This document shows positions 1 through 7,797 of a DNA stretch of 53,604 bases, piece by piece (the first letter of the stretch is position 1; each line of letters begins with the position of its first letter). A program made the position numbers and the translations under genes. Under the pieces are notes generated by a model that saw only the letters and a list, made by a program, of their open reading frames with translations, did not search any database and had not been told where the DNA came from. This DNA comes from an uncultured Prevotellaceae bacterium (GTDB taxonomy: Bacteria; Bacteroidota; Bacteroidia; Bacteroidales; Bacteroidaceae). The stretch is taken from positions 1 through 53,604 of the forward strand of contig CACYRB010000007.1 of assembly GCA_902776685.1 (NCBI GenBank), given 5' to 3'.

Positions 1-24
1 CTTGTACATTTGTTTGTGGTTATT

Positions 25-32
25 CAAATATA
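25..32 (-). promoter_or_regulatory. Possible leftward promoter -7 box
   Basis: The minus strand reads TATATTTG, which fits the Bacteroidota -7 consensus TAnnTTTG. A minus-strand ATG at position 9 lies 16 nt downstream, so a gene may start here and run off the left edge; only three of its codons are in the window. No clear -33 TTTG was seen. Positions 33-155 show no gene. Confidence 0.3.
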
Positions 33-155
33 CAAAATGTTCAGCGGTTTTCTTCATTTTCTTGTCAATATATCACTCGAAATGTCGGATGAACCAAAAA
101 TATTGCTTTTTGCCCGTTTTTCGTTTGATTTTTAACGTTTCAGATTGCGTCAACG

Positions 156-1199
156 TTATTTTTCTGTCCAGATGACTTGCACGAGTGTTTGGCCGACGGC
201 CTGGAGTGTGGCGCGGTCGATGTGGTCCATGGTGTCGTCGACGGTGTGCCACGTGGGTCCGAAGGAGCTGGTGGGACAGTCGGGATAGCAGGGCACGATG
301 TCGATGGTGGGGATGCCTGCAATCTGGTTCACGGGCACATGGTCGTCGGTAATCATTCCGCCGTCTTTGCGTGGGAAGAAACTGCCGTAACCCACCTGTC
401 GTGCGGCACGCCACACACGTTTCAGCACGTCGGGCGCATATTGTTTGCTATAGCTCTCGTGGTAGAATTGGGCTCCTTCGCCACCCACCATGTCGAGGAG
501 GATGCCGTAGGAGAGGTGAGAGGTATCGTTAGTATTGGCGTTAGCGTAGCTTTGTGCCCAGTGTTGCGCGCCGAGGGCCCACGACTCTGCACTGTTGGTC
601 TGGTCGTCGGCCCACTGGGGTGTGCCCCAGTCTTCGGCATCGAAGCACACGAAGTCGATGCCCAGTTCAGCCTTCAGCCCTCCCTGCTGAGCGGAGACGA
701 GGCGTGCCAGTTCGAGCATGACGGCCACGCCGGATGCTCCGTCGTTGGCTGCCATGACGGGCTTGCGCCAGTTGAGCGTGTCGGGGTCGTTGTCGGCCCA
801 GGGTCGGCTGTCCCAGTGTGCGCAGATGAGGATGCGTCGCGTGGCCTTGGGGTTGTGGCGGGCGATGATGTTGGTGGCACGCAGGGTGGTGCCGTCGTAG
901 CCTTTGAGGTCGGCTTTTTGCAACTCCACGTCGCAACCGAACTGTCGGAACTTCGCGGCAATCCATTCGGCGCATTTCTCATGGGCCTCGCTGTTCATGA
1001 CACGCGGCCCGAAAGCGCACTGCGCCTCGCAATAGGCATAGGCAGAATCGGCCAGGAACTGCGGTCCTACGGGTTCCACCTTGTCTTCGTCGTCTTGCAC
1101 GGGTGTGGGATGAGTGGGTGAGCTGCCAAAAAGGTAAATGCCTGCGGCTACTGCTGCTATGGCTGCTATGGAAAGCATGATAAGATGTTTTTTCTTCAT
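156..1199 (-). CDS. M28 family metallopeptidase, glutaminyl-peptide cyclotransferase-like
   Basis: This 347-aa protein has an N-terminal hydrophobic segment (residues 5-24) and is therefore exported or membrane-anchored. The di-zinc M28 motifs are visible: AHWDSRPWAD (127-136), ANDGASGV (151-158), CFDAEDWG (185-192), LDMVGG, ITDDHVP and WHTVDDT near the C-terminus. The DSRPWAD and DAEDWG forms are those of bacterial glutaminyl cyclase-like members, which convert N-terminal Gln to pyroglutamate; an aminopeptidase role cannot be excluded. Its start lies 3 bp from the stop of the upstream fused gamma-glutamyl hydrolase/dipeptidase gene, so the two are probably co-transcribed. With that gene it forms a set acting on glutamyl or peptide substrates. 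Family assignment is firm; the exact reaction is inferred. Confidence 0.85.
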   Translation of the reverse strand: MKKKHLIMLSIAAIAAVAAGIYLFGSSPTHPTPVQDDEDKVEPVGPQFLADSAYAYCEAQCAFGPRVMNSEAHEKCAEWIAAKFRQFGCDVELQKADLKGYDGTTLRATNIIARHNPKATRRILICAHWDSRPWADNDPDTLNWRKPVMAANDGASGVAVMLELARLVSAQQGGLKAELGIDFVCFDAEDWGTPQWADDQTNSAESWALGAQHWAQSYANANTNDTSHLSYGILLDMVGGEGAQFYHESYSKQYAPDVLKRVWRAARQVGYGSFFPRKDGGMITDDHVPVNQIAGIPTIDIVPCYPDCPTSSFGPTWHTVDDTMDHIDRATLQAVGQTLVQVIWTEK

Positions 1200-1202
1200 T
1201 TT

Positions 1203-2996
1203 TTATTTTTTCTGTACGTTTGTCATGACGCGGAGCCAGTTGCCTCCCCATATTTTCTGGATGTCGCGCTCGGAGTATTTGCGTCGCAGGAGGTGGAGGG
1301 TGAAGTTGATGGCCTCGCCCGAGTGGTTGAAGCCTGTGACACCACCGTCGCCGTCGAAGTCGGTGCCGATGCCCACGTGGTCGATGCCCATGACGGAGAT
1401 GGCATGTTCGAGATGGGCGACGGCATCGAGGATGGAGGCCTTGCTGTCTTTGCGGAGGAATCCGGGATAGAGCGTGATTTGTGCCACACCACCTTGTCGT
1501 GCCAGAGCACGCAGCTGGTCGTCGGTGAGGTTGCGTGGATGGTCGCACAGTGCCCGGCAGTTGGAGTGGCTGCACACGATGGGTGTGGCGGAGATGTCGA
1601 TGGCATCGTAGAACGATTTTTCAGCGGCATGGCTGAGGTCGACCATGATGCCGAGGCGGTTCATCTCGCTGACGACCTTCTCGCCGAACTGCGTGATGCC
1701 CTGATGGGTGTTGCAGCCTCGGGCGGAGTCGCAGATGTCGTTGTCGCCGTTGTGGCATAGTGTCATGTAGACGATGCCACGCTGTGCGAAGTGTCGCAGG
1801 TTGGCGAGGTCGTGCTCCAGAGCGAGCCCGTTCTCGATGGCGAGCATGATGCTTCGGCGACCTTTGCGCTTGTCCTCGTAGAGGTCGGCGGGCGTGCGGG
1901 CGATGCTCAGGTATCGGTTGTTCGTCTTTACAATTTGCTCAATCTGGTCGAAGATGAGGTTGGCATAGGTGAAGGGGGAGAGTTGAGAGTTGAGAGTTGA
2001 AAATTGAAAATTGAGAGTTGAGAGTTGAGAGTTAACCGGATAGGCCACCTTCTGCGAGAACTGTTCGCCCATCTTGGGCTGTGGCAGGTAGGCTGCCATG
2101 ATGACGGCATCCTGCCGGCCTTCGGTCATCTTCTGCAGGTCGACCTTGATGCGCTCGTCGCGCTGGTCGAAGTGTATGCCCTGATGGAAGAACATGGGTG
2201 TGTCGACGTGTGTGTCGAGGGTGAGCAGGCGGTTGTGCAACTGCTTTGCTGCATGGAAGTTGCGGGCCTGGTCGGTGAGCCACTGGAAGATTTTCAGTCC
2301 TTCGTCTTCAAGGCACTCGGGGTGCCACTGCACGCCAACGATGGGCCGGTGCTCGGTGCTCTCGATGGCTTCGACGACGCCGTCGGGTGCGGTAGCTGTG
2401 ACGCGGAACCGCGGTCCGGTCTGTCCTACGGCCTGATGGTGGAAGGAGTTGACATAGACGGTTTCGCCGTAGATGCGTCGCAGGATGGAGTGATCGACGG
2501 TGCTGACGGTGTGGGTGGGCAGGTTGCGGTCGGCATCCTGGGTGTGCTTGACCGTGCGACTCTCAATGTCTTGCACGATGTTTCCGCCGAGTGTCATGGC
2601 GAGCGCCTGTATGCCGCGACAGATGCCGAGGATGGGGATGTTGCGGTCGTAGGCGAGTTGTGTGATGAGCAACTCGGGCAGGTCGCGTCGCGCGTTGATG
2701 CGATGGAGCCCGGGCAGCGGCTGCTCGTCGGACCAGAGGGGGTTGAAGTCGGCCCCGCCTGTGAGGATGAGCCCATCGAGTTGTTCGAGGGTGTTGACGA
2801 TGACCTCCTTGTCGGCCAGTGGCGGAATGATGACGGGCGTGCCTCCTGCAGCAACGACCTGGTTGTAGTAGGCCTCGACCAGTGTGGCCTCGGGTGTGGC
2901 AAAGTTGGCGGTAAGGCCGATGACGGGTTTCTTCTCTGCCTGCGGAAAGCGGGCATAGAGGGGGTCGAGGTGGGATTGGAGATTGAAGGGAGTCAT
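1203..2996 (-). CDS. Fused class-I amidotransferase-like gamma-glutamyl hydrolase (C26) and M19 membrane dipeptidase-type protein
   Basis: The start was set at MTPFNLQ because the frame continuing upstream overlaps the Lrp gene and a CTAGA repeat. The product is 597 aa without a signal peptide, so probably cytoplasmic. Residues 24-240 form a C26/PuuD-like domain with nucleophile Cys126 in GICRG and the QWHPE motif (His225, Glu227). Residues 255-590 form an M19 dipeptidase with DTHVD (261-265), AIENG, VDLSHA, CSHSN and GTDFDG zinc and active-site motifs. Both domains look intact. Together they could cleave gamma-glutamyl amides or peptides and then the released dipeptide, for instance in glutathione breakdown; this coupling is inference. 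Residues 322-342 are a foreign insert encoded by heptamer repeats, placed in the M19 domain. The adjacent Lrp-type gene may regulate it. Confidence 0.85.
   Translation of the reverse strand: MTPFNLQSHLDPLYARFPQAEKKPVIGLTANFATPEATLVEAYYNQVVAAGGTPVIIPPLADKEVIVNTLEQLDGLILTGGADFNPLWSDEQPLPGLHRINARRDLPELLITQLAYDRNIPILGICRGIQALAMTLGGNIVQDIESRTVKHTQDADRNLPTHTVSTVDHSILRRIYGETVYVNSFHHQAVGQTGPRFRVTATAPDGVVEAIESTEHRPIVGVQWHPECLEDEGLKIFQWLTDQARNFHAAKQLHNRLLTLDTHVDTPMFFHQGIHFDQRDERIKVDLQKMTEGRQDAVIMAAYLPQPKMGEQFSQKVAYPVNSQLSTLNFQFSTLNSQLSPFTYANLIFDQIEQIVKTNNRYLSIARTPADLYEDKRKGRRSIMLAIENGLALEHDLANLRHFAQRGIVYMTLCHNGDNDICDSARGCNTHQGITQFGEKVVSEMNRLGIMVDLSHAAEKSFYDAIDISATPIVCSHSNCRALCDHPRNLTDDQLRALARQGGVAQITLYPGFLRKDSKASILDAVAHLEHAISVMGIDHVGIGTDFDGDGGVTGFNHSGEAINFTLHLLRRKYSERDIQKIWGGNWLRVMTNVQKK
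1979..2035. repeat. Heptamer minisatellite (AGTTGAG/AATTGAA) inside a CDS
   Basis: About eight tandem 7-bp units sit in frame inside the C26/M19 fusion gene. Three heptamers make 21 nt, so the translation has a 7-residue period: NSQLSTL, NFQFSTL, NSQLSPF. The frame stays open and the flanking M19 motifs continue normally. Confidence 0.9.
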
Positions 2997-3007
2997 TGCT
3001 GGAGGTT

Positions 3008-3099
3008 TTTTTCTATGAGTTTCTAGGGGTGCTAGATTTCTAGAATTTCTAGATTCTCTAGTTTTTCTAGATTTTCTAGATTCTCTAGGATTTTCTAGG
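3008..3099. repeat. CTAGA-rich tandem repeat between the Lrp and C26/M19 genes
   Basis: This stretch repeats variants of TTTCTAGAT about nine times with a period near 9-10 nt. It fills nearly the whole gap between the Lrp stop and the start of the peptidase fusion. Because CTAG is self-complementary, the region could fold in the mRNA upstream of the fusion gene. Confidence 0.8.
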
Positions 3100-3103
3100 G
3101 GGA

Positions 3104-3568
3104 TTATTCTTCTTCGGGGACGGGGATGGAGCGCATGATGCTTTGGTCGAGTGAGATGAGTGTCTCGGTGGAGACCACGCCGGGAATCTCTTGCAGGCGG
3201 TTGTTGAGCAGGTCCATGAGCTGCTCGTTGTCGCGGGCATAGAGCTTGATGAGCATGGTGTAGGGCCCGGTGGTGAAGTGACATTCCACCACTTCGGGTA
3301 TCTGCTTGAGCTGGCCGACGACATCTTTGTACATGTTGCCGCGCTCGAGATTGAGTCCTACATAGGTGCAGGTGGAGTAGCCCAGCCACTTGGGGTTTAC
3401 GGTGATGCCGCTGCCGGTGATGATGCCTTTGTCGATGAGACGCTGCATGCGCTGGTGTACGGCTGCACGCGAGAGTCCGCACTCTGAGGCCACGTCTTTC
3501 ATCGCTACGCGTGCATTCTGCGAGAGTGCGGCGAGTATTTTCCGGTCGGTGGTTGTGAGTTTTGTCAT
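3104..3568 (-). CDS. Lrp/AsnC family transcriptional regulator
   Basis: The 154-aa product is the usual length for the family. Residues 1-60 form the winged helix-turn-helix (LTTTDRKILAALSQNARVAM... GLSRAAVHQRMQRL), followed by a RAM/ligand-binding domain with the alternating pattern VVECHFTTGPYTMLIKL. Such proteins form octamers and respond to amino acids. It is 6 bp downstream of the ADP-ribosylglycohydrolase gene and upstream of two peptidase genes, so it may tune peptide or amino-acid use through them; the target genes are inferred from position only. Confidence 0.93.
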   Translation of the reverse strand: MTKLTTTDRKILAALSQNARVAMKDVASECGLSRAAVHQRMQRLIDKGIITGSGITVNPKWLGYSTCTYVGLNLERGNMYKDVVGQLKQIPEVVECHFTTGPYTMLIKLYARDNEQLMDLLNNRLQEIPGVVSTETLISLDQSIMRSIPVPEEE

Positions 3569-3574
3569 GATTTT

Positions 3575-4378
3575 TTATGTATTAATGTTATCGTGTATCT
3601 GATTATAGAATTGTTCGACGACGCGAAGCAGGTCGTCGGTCAGATAGCCGAGTGCCTGGGCTGCCATGTCGTCGGGTATCTGGTAGTAGGCCTCGGCGAT
3701 GGAGCCTGCGATGGCGGCCTTGGTGTCGGTGTCGCCGTCGGCAAGTATGGCGTTGCGGATGGTCTCCTCGAAACTCTCGCTGTCGAGGAAGCAGCGCAGG
3801 GCATAGGGCACGGTCTCCTGACAGGTGGCGTCGAAGTGTCCTTCGCTGCCTATCTTCACGATGTCGCGCATGGGGGGAATGGTGTAGCCGAAGGTGCGGC
3901 GCACGGCATTCTCGATTTCGTTTTTCGTGAGTCGGCAGGTGCGCAGCCAGTAGATGACGGTGGCGACACACTGTGCGCCGCGTATGCCCTCGGCATGGCA
4001 GTGGCTCACCTCGGTGCAGAGCTTGGCCTGGCGCTGCACCTCGCTGTAGTCGTCGAAGAGCCAGCCCACGCTGCTGACGCGCATGGCGGCACCGTTGCCG
4101 AACGACGACTGCGGCAGCGGGTTGCGCTCGTTGAGCCAGTGATGGAACATGTTGCCGTATCCGCCCATGGGGTCGGGATAGCGACGGCACCAGTCGAGCA
4201 GCGCATCGCGATACTCGCGGCCGTTGAGGGCTGCGTCGGCAATGGCCACGGTGCAGATGGTGTCGTCGGTGAAGTCGCACAACGGTTTGGGCGCAAACAG
4301 TTCGAAGTCTGCGTCTTTCGGTGCACGCGTGAACTCGTAGCGTGAGCCGGCAATGTCTCCGATGATAGCGCCCAGCAT
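3575..4378 (-). CDS. ADP-ribosylglycohydrolase (DraG/ARH) family protein
   Basis: The 267-aa protein shows the family signatures: GDIAGSRYE (7-15), FTDDT (36-40), a GNGAAMR motif near residue 95 and DGDTDTKAAIAGSIAEAYY near residue 217. The paired aspartates in TDDT and DTD bind the binuclear metal centre in DraG/ARH enzymes, so it is probably active. These enzymes remove ADP-ribose from protein side chains or small molecules; the substrate here is unknown. It is the promoter-proximal gene of the leftward cluster, with Lrp 6 bp behind it. The start at MLGAIIGD matches the normal family N-terminus. Confidence 0.9.
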   Translation of the reverse strand: MLGAIIGDIAGSRYEFTRAPKDADFELFAPKPLCDFTDDTICTVAIADAALNGREYRDALLDWCRRYPDPMGGYGNMFHHWLNERNPLPQSSFGNGAAMRVSSVGWLFDDYSEVQRQAKLCTEVSHCHAEGIRGAQCVATVIYWLRTCRLTKNEIENAVRRTFGYTIPPMRDIVKIGSEGHFDATCQETVPYALRCFLDSESFEETIRNAILADGDTDTKAAIAGSIAEAYYQIPDDMAAQALGYLTDDLLRVVEQFYNQIHDNINT

Positions 4379-4407
4379 GACGATGATGTTTTCTCTGCTG
4401 TCTGTTT

Positions 4408-4446
4408 ATGAATTATGCATTACGCATTATTCACGATGCATTATCG
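4408..4446. repeat. Short heptamer repeat (ATTATGC-like)
   Basis: About five degenerate 7-bp units (ATTATGC, ATTACGC, ATTATTC, ACGATGC, ATTATCG) lie immediately downstream of the tRNA on its strand and before the ADP-ribosylglycohydrolase gene. They belong to the same class of 7-bp minisatellites found at many places in this window. Confidence 0.6.
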
Positions 4447-4448
4447 AG

Positions 4449-4520
4449 TACCCCGACCGAGAATCGAACTCGGAACTAAGCTTTAGGAGAGCCTTGTTAT
4501 ATCCATTTAACTATCAGGGC
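4449..4520 (-). tRNA. tRNA-Arg (anticodon CCT)
   Basis: The minus strand folds into a complete 72-nt cloverleaf. The 7-bp acceptor stem is GCCCTGA/TCGGGGT with wobbles, the D stem GTTA/TAAC, the anticodon stem AGGCT/AGCTT with loop CTCCTAA, and the T stem CCGAG/CTCGG with loop TTCGATT. Loop positions 34-36 are CCT, which reads AGG. The discriminator base is A and CCA is not encoded. No integrase or att-like duplication was seen next to it. Confidence 0.95.
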
Positions 4521-4844
4521 ATTACCATCGACAACAGGCTGCAAACGCTGCCTTTCGCCGCATTTTCCAAGCGCAAAGGTAAGCATAAAAACAGAAGAAA
4601 ACAAGAGAAACCGAAAGTTTTTTTGCCATTTCGCCTCGACAACGGAGGGTGTTTTTGCAAAATAATCTTAATAAACCTTAAAACCGACGGTTGTAAAAAC
4701 GGCGAAAACGAGCGATTTTCTGCCTCGCTGCGTTAAAGATTGTGATTTCTGCGAAAAAAACGGCGATTTTCTTGGATTTGGCTAACTCCGTGGGCACCAG
4801 CCGATTAGCCAGTTCTTCATTCCTCACCTCTCATCCCTCATCCG
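4521..4844. other. Intergenic region between tRNA-Arg and the beta-barrel receptor gene
   Basis: Apart from a short heptamer patch (CCTCACC TCTCATC CCTCATC, about 4820-4842) nothing recognisable was found. Open frames here are short and without family resemblance. The array of palindromic words that follows is listed separately; 4952-5137 is AT-rich and leads into the receptor promoter. Confidence 0.5.
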
Positions 4845-4951
4845 CGAAAGATATATGTTTCGCTTGCGAAAGCTTAGCTTTCACCTTGCGAAAGACCGTG
4901 TTTCGGGTTGCAAAAGACGGTCTTTTGCAACCCGAAACATATATGTTTGGG
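4845..4951. repeat. Array of palindromic words (ATATAT, GCTTAGC, GACCGTC types)
   Basis: Five palindromic words of about 15-17 nt follow each other with 5-6-nt spacers: GAAAGATATATGTTTC, CGAAAGCTTAGCTTTC, CGAAAGACCGTGTTTCG, CAAAAGACGGTCTTTTG and CGAAACATATATGTTTG. Around the fourth word the symmetry extends to two perfect 15-nt arms (4904-4918 and 4920-4934). The same words recur in another order at 22515-22623. Confidence 0.85.
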
Positions 4952-5137
4952 AAATGACGAAGGAGGAAAGACGAGAAAAAAACGTGTAAAATGCCGATTT
5001 TTTGTTAACAAGTCTTAAACCGAATCGTTTTCCGCGGCAATTTCGGCAACGGAGAAATGTTAAAAGAAAATTTCAAAATTAAAGTTATTTAACTATAAAA
5101 ATCTCGAACTATTAAACGTTACGTGCGCGAAAACGTC

Positions 5138-5145
5138 TAATTTTG
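5138..5145 (+). promoter_or_regulatory. Promoter -7 box very close to the receptor start codon
   Basis: TAATTTTG fits TAnnTTTG and ends only 4 nt before the ATG of the receptor gene. In Bacteroidota transcription begins a few bases after this box, so the mRNA would be leaderless or nearly so. No clear -33 TTTG at the usual spacing was found. Confidence 0.55.
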
Positions 5146-5149
5146 CAGT

Positions 5150-7642
5150 ATGAATCGATTTTTGTTTTTTGCGATGCTGCTTTTTTCTACGTTGGCAGCA
5201 TCGGCACAAGGTATTGTCAAGGGTAAAGTAATCGACAAGCAGAGCGACGAGCCGCTCTCGTTTGTCAATGTGAAAATCACTCCGAAAGGCTCTACGACGG
5301 TTTCCGGAGGCGGCATGACCGATATCGACGGCGACTTCAACATCCAAGGTCTGAAGAACGGCCGCTACACGCTCACGCTGACCTATGTGGGTTACAAAGA
5401 CGTGACGCGCGACTTCGAGATCAGCGCCTCGCACCAGCAGGAGCATTTCAACCGTGTCTACATGACCGAAGACGCGAAGATGCTGAAAGAGGTCGAGGTC
5501 GTCGGACAGCGCTCGACCATGAAGCTCGAGGTCGACCGCAAGTCGTTCGACGTGTCGTCGCTCATCTCCAACGCCGGACAGGCTGCCACCGACGTGCTTG
5601 AGAACATCCCGTCTATCGAGGTCGACAACGACGGCAACGTGTCGCTGCGCGGCAACAGCAGCGTCGAGATATGGATCAACGGCAAGTCAAGCGGACTGAC
5701 CTCCGACAACCGCGCACAGATACTGCAACAGCTGCCCGCCGAGAGCATCGAGCGCATCGAGGTCATCGACAACCCCTCGGCCAAGTTCTCGGCCGAAGGC
5801 TCGGCAGGCATCATCAACATCGTGCTCAAGAAAGACCGTAAGGCCGGCTACTACGGCTCGCTGCAGGCAGGCTTTTCCACACGAGGCGGTGCCAACACCA
5901 GCTTCAACATCAACTACTCGTCGTCGAAGCTCGACGCCTACTTCAACATCGGCTACCGCCACCGCGCCAACAAAGGCCGCTCGGAGAGCCAGCAGGAATA
6001 CTACGGCACAAACACCTACCAGAACTACAAGGGCCGCACCAAGAACCAGGGCAACAACCTCTTCAGCCGCGCCGGACTCACCTGGCACGCCACCGACAAG
6101 GACGACCTGGGCATCTCGGCCATGGGCATGTTCGGAGGCGGAAGCAACACCTCGCTCACACCCTATCACTACGGCACGCTCGGCGCAGCACACGACAACT
6201 ATATGCTGTTCCGCTCAAGCCGCTCATCCGACCGCATGCAGATGCTCTACGGCGAGCTGACCTACCGCCACTCGTTCTCCGAAAAACATTTCATCGACCT
6301 CACCCTCGACGCCAACAAGTGGAAGATGGACAACGACAATTTCTATCAAGACTCCACCGAATACTACAACCCCGTGGCCGAGACCGAATACAGCTACCAG
6401 TACCGGCCCATGTTCATGAACAACCGCCGCTGGGAGGCCAAACTCGAATATGAGAACCAGGTAACCGAGCAATTCAAGATTGAAGCCGGATACCAAGCCA
6501 ACTTCTCGCACGAGAACACACCGCAGGAGTCGTGGGTCGACAACCATAACTGGGACGGACGCGACGCTCAGGAAGACCGGCTGTTCTACAACCGGTTCAT
6601 CTACGACATGGACCTCCACGCCATCTACACCACCCTGTCGTACAAACTCGGACAATTCAGCATCATGGGCGGACTGCGAGGCGAATACTGGAAGGTGAAC
6701 ACCAAGAGCTATACATGGGAACAGGAGCACGACGCGTCGCTCCGCGAAAAACCATTCAAGAAAGACTATTTCGAGCTGTTCCCATCGCTCTTCATGTCGT
6801 ATCAGCTCACAAAGAACGACCAGCTGCAGCTGAACTACACCCGACGACTGCGCCGGCCATGGGGCGGACAGCTCAACTCGTTCCGCGACACACGCGACGC
6901 CACCATGGTGTCGTTCGGCAACCCCGAGCTCACACCCGAGTTCAGCCACTCGTTCTCGCTCAACTACCTGCGCACATGGGACATGCACTCCGTGCTGCTC
7001 TCAGCCTACTACCGTCCCACCACCGACGTCATGCAGCGCATCAACTGGCAGAACCCCGCCGACGGACTCATGTACTCCACCAACAAAAACGTGGCACGCA
7101 GCCTCAGCTCGGGCGTGGAGATAACCGTGAAGAACAAAATAGGCCGGCGCCTCGACCTCACCACCAACGCCAACGCCTACTACTACAAGCTCAACGGTTT
7201 CAGCTACGACATCGACGGACAGACCGTCACCGGCGAAGCCAACCACAACTTCACATGGAACGCACGCATGACCGCCTCGGTCATCCTGCCCTACGACATC
7301 AGCCTGCAGACCAGCGGACGCTACAACGCCCGGCAGGTCATCACACAGGGCTACCGCAAGGCCAACTACTCCGTCGACCTCGGCGTGCGCAAAAACTTCT
7401 TCAACAAGCTGTTCACCCTCTCGCTCAACTGCCGCGACCTGCTCAACTCGCGTAAGTGGGAGAACTTCACCAGCAGCGACACCTTCAGCCGCCACCAGCT
7501 CAACAAGCGCGGCGGACGCAACCTTAACGTCACCCTGACCTGGAACTTCGGAAACATGAACTCGAAGAAACGCCCGCAACGCGACGACCAGCAAGGCGAC
7601 GACTTCGACTCGCAACAGCAATACAGCGGCGGCGAGATGTAA
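5150..7642 (+). CDS. TonB-dependent receptor-like outer-membrane beta-barrel protein
   Basis: The 830-aa protein starts with a signal peptide (MNRFLFFAMLLFSTLAASA). A carboxypeptidase-regulatory-like beta-sandwich follows (about 22-105, IVKGKVIDKQSDEPLSFVNV), then a plug domain (about 115-230; DVLENIPSIEVDNDGNVSLRG, SAEGSAGIINIVLKK). The rest is a 22-strand-type barrel of the OMP_b-brl_3 group, ending in a charged tail rich in Asp and Gln. Such proteins import substrates through the outer membrane using TonB energy. No SusD partner is adjacent, so it is not a standard SusC; peptide, metal or small-molecule uptake is possible. The start is supported by the signal peptide, since the next Met would leave a very short one. 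It ends 8 bp before an inverted-repeat element. Confidence 0.9.
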   Translation: MNRFLFFAMLLFSTLAASAQGIVKGKVIDKQSDEPLSFVNVKITPKGSTTVSGGGMTDIDGDFNIQGLKNGRYTLTLTYVGYKDVTRDFEISASHQQEHFNRVYMTEDAKMLKEVEVVGQRSTMKLEVDRKSFDVSSLISNAGQAATDVLENIPSIEVDNDGNVSLRGNSSVEIWINGKSSGLTSDNRAQILQQLPAESIERIEVIDNPSAKFSAEGSAGIINIVLKKDRKAGYYGSLQAGFSTRGGANTSFNINYSSSKLDAYFNIGYRHRANKGRSESQQEYYGTNTYQNYKGRTKNQGNNLFSRAGLTWHATDKDDLGISAMGMFGGGSNTSLTPYHYGTLGAAHDNYMLFRSSRSSDRMQMLYGELTYRHSFSEKHFIDLTLDANKWKMDNDNFYQDSTEYYNPVAETEYSYQYRPMFMNNRRWEAKLEYENQVTEQFKIEAGYQANFSHENTPQESWVDNHNWDGRDAQEDRLFYNRFIYDMDLHAIYTTLSYKLGQFSIMGGLRGEYWKVNTKSYTWEQEHDASLREKPFKKDYFELFPSLFMSYQLTKNDQLQLNYTRRLRRPWGGQLNSFRDTRDATMVSFGNPELTPEFSHSFSLNYLRTWDMHSVLLSAYYRPTTDVMQRINWQNPADGLMYSTNKNVARSLSSGVEITVKNKIGRRLDLTTNANAYYYKLNGFSYDIDGQTVTGEANHNFTWNARMTASVILPYDISLQTSGRYNARQVITQGYRKANYSVDLGVRKNFFNKLFTLSLNCRDLLNSRKWENFTSSDTFSRHQLNKRGGRNLNVTLTWNFGNMNSKKRPQRDDQQGDDFDSQQQYSGGEM

Positions 7643-7649
7643 AAGAAGA

Positions 7650-7766
7650 AGACCCACCCCCTGCCCCTCCCTAAAAAGGAGGGGAGCAGTTAGTTCTCTT
7701 TTCGGAAATACGATTAGAAAAACTATATGCTCCCCTCCTTTTTAGGGAGGGGCAGGGGGTGGGTCT
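7650..7766. repeat. 117-bp element with perfect 39-bp terminal inverted repeats
   Basis: Arms 7650-7688 and 7728-7766 are exact reverse complements over 39 bp (AGACCCACCCCCTGCCCCTC... outward), separated by a 39-nt core beginning with GTTAGTTCTCTTTTCGG (7688 onward). It lies between two converging genes and could terminate both. A diverged copy with the same core is at 44066-44197. There is no coding capacity, so it looks like a small non-autonomous element. Confidence 0.92.
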
Positions 7767-7797
7767 GCTGTGTGGGGCTGTTGGAAGGACCTGCTTT

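Noticed and set aside
177-1121. A 314-aa plus-strand frame opposite the M28 peptidase
   Set aside because: The minus-strand frame has complete M28 motifs and a signal segment, while the plus frame shows only compositional bias.
3000-3482. An upstream extension of the C26/M19 gene to position 3482
   Set aside because: It would overlap the Lrp gene and translate the CTAGA repeat; MTPFNLQ at 2996 precedes the conserved domain by the usual distance.
4449-4520. tRNA-Arg as an integration site
   Set aside because: No duplicated tRNA 3' end or integrase was found next to it, and the flanking genes look like core genome.
4353-4957. Small plus-strand frames of 127 and 71 aa
   Set aside because: They run across the tRNA and the palindrome array, have no promoter or family resemblance, and are explained by chance.
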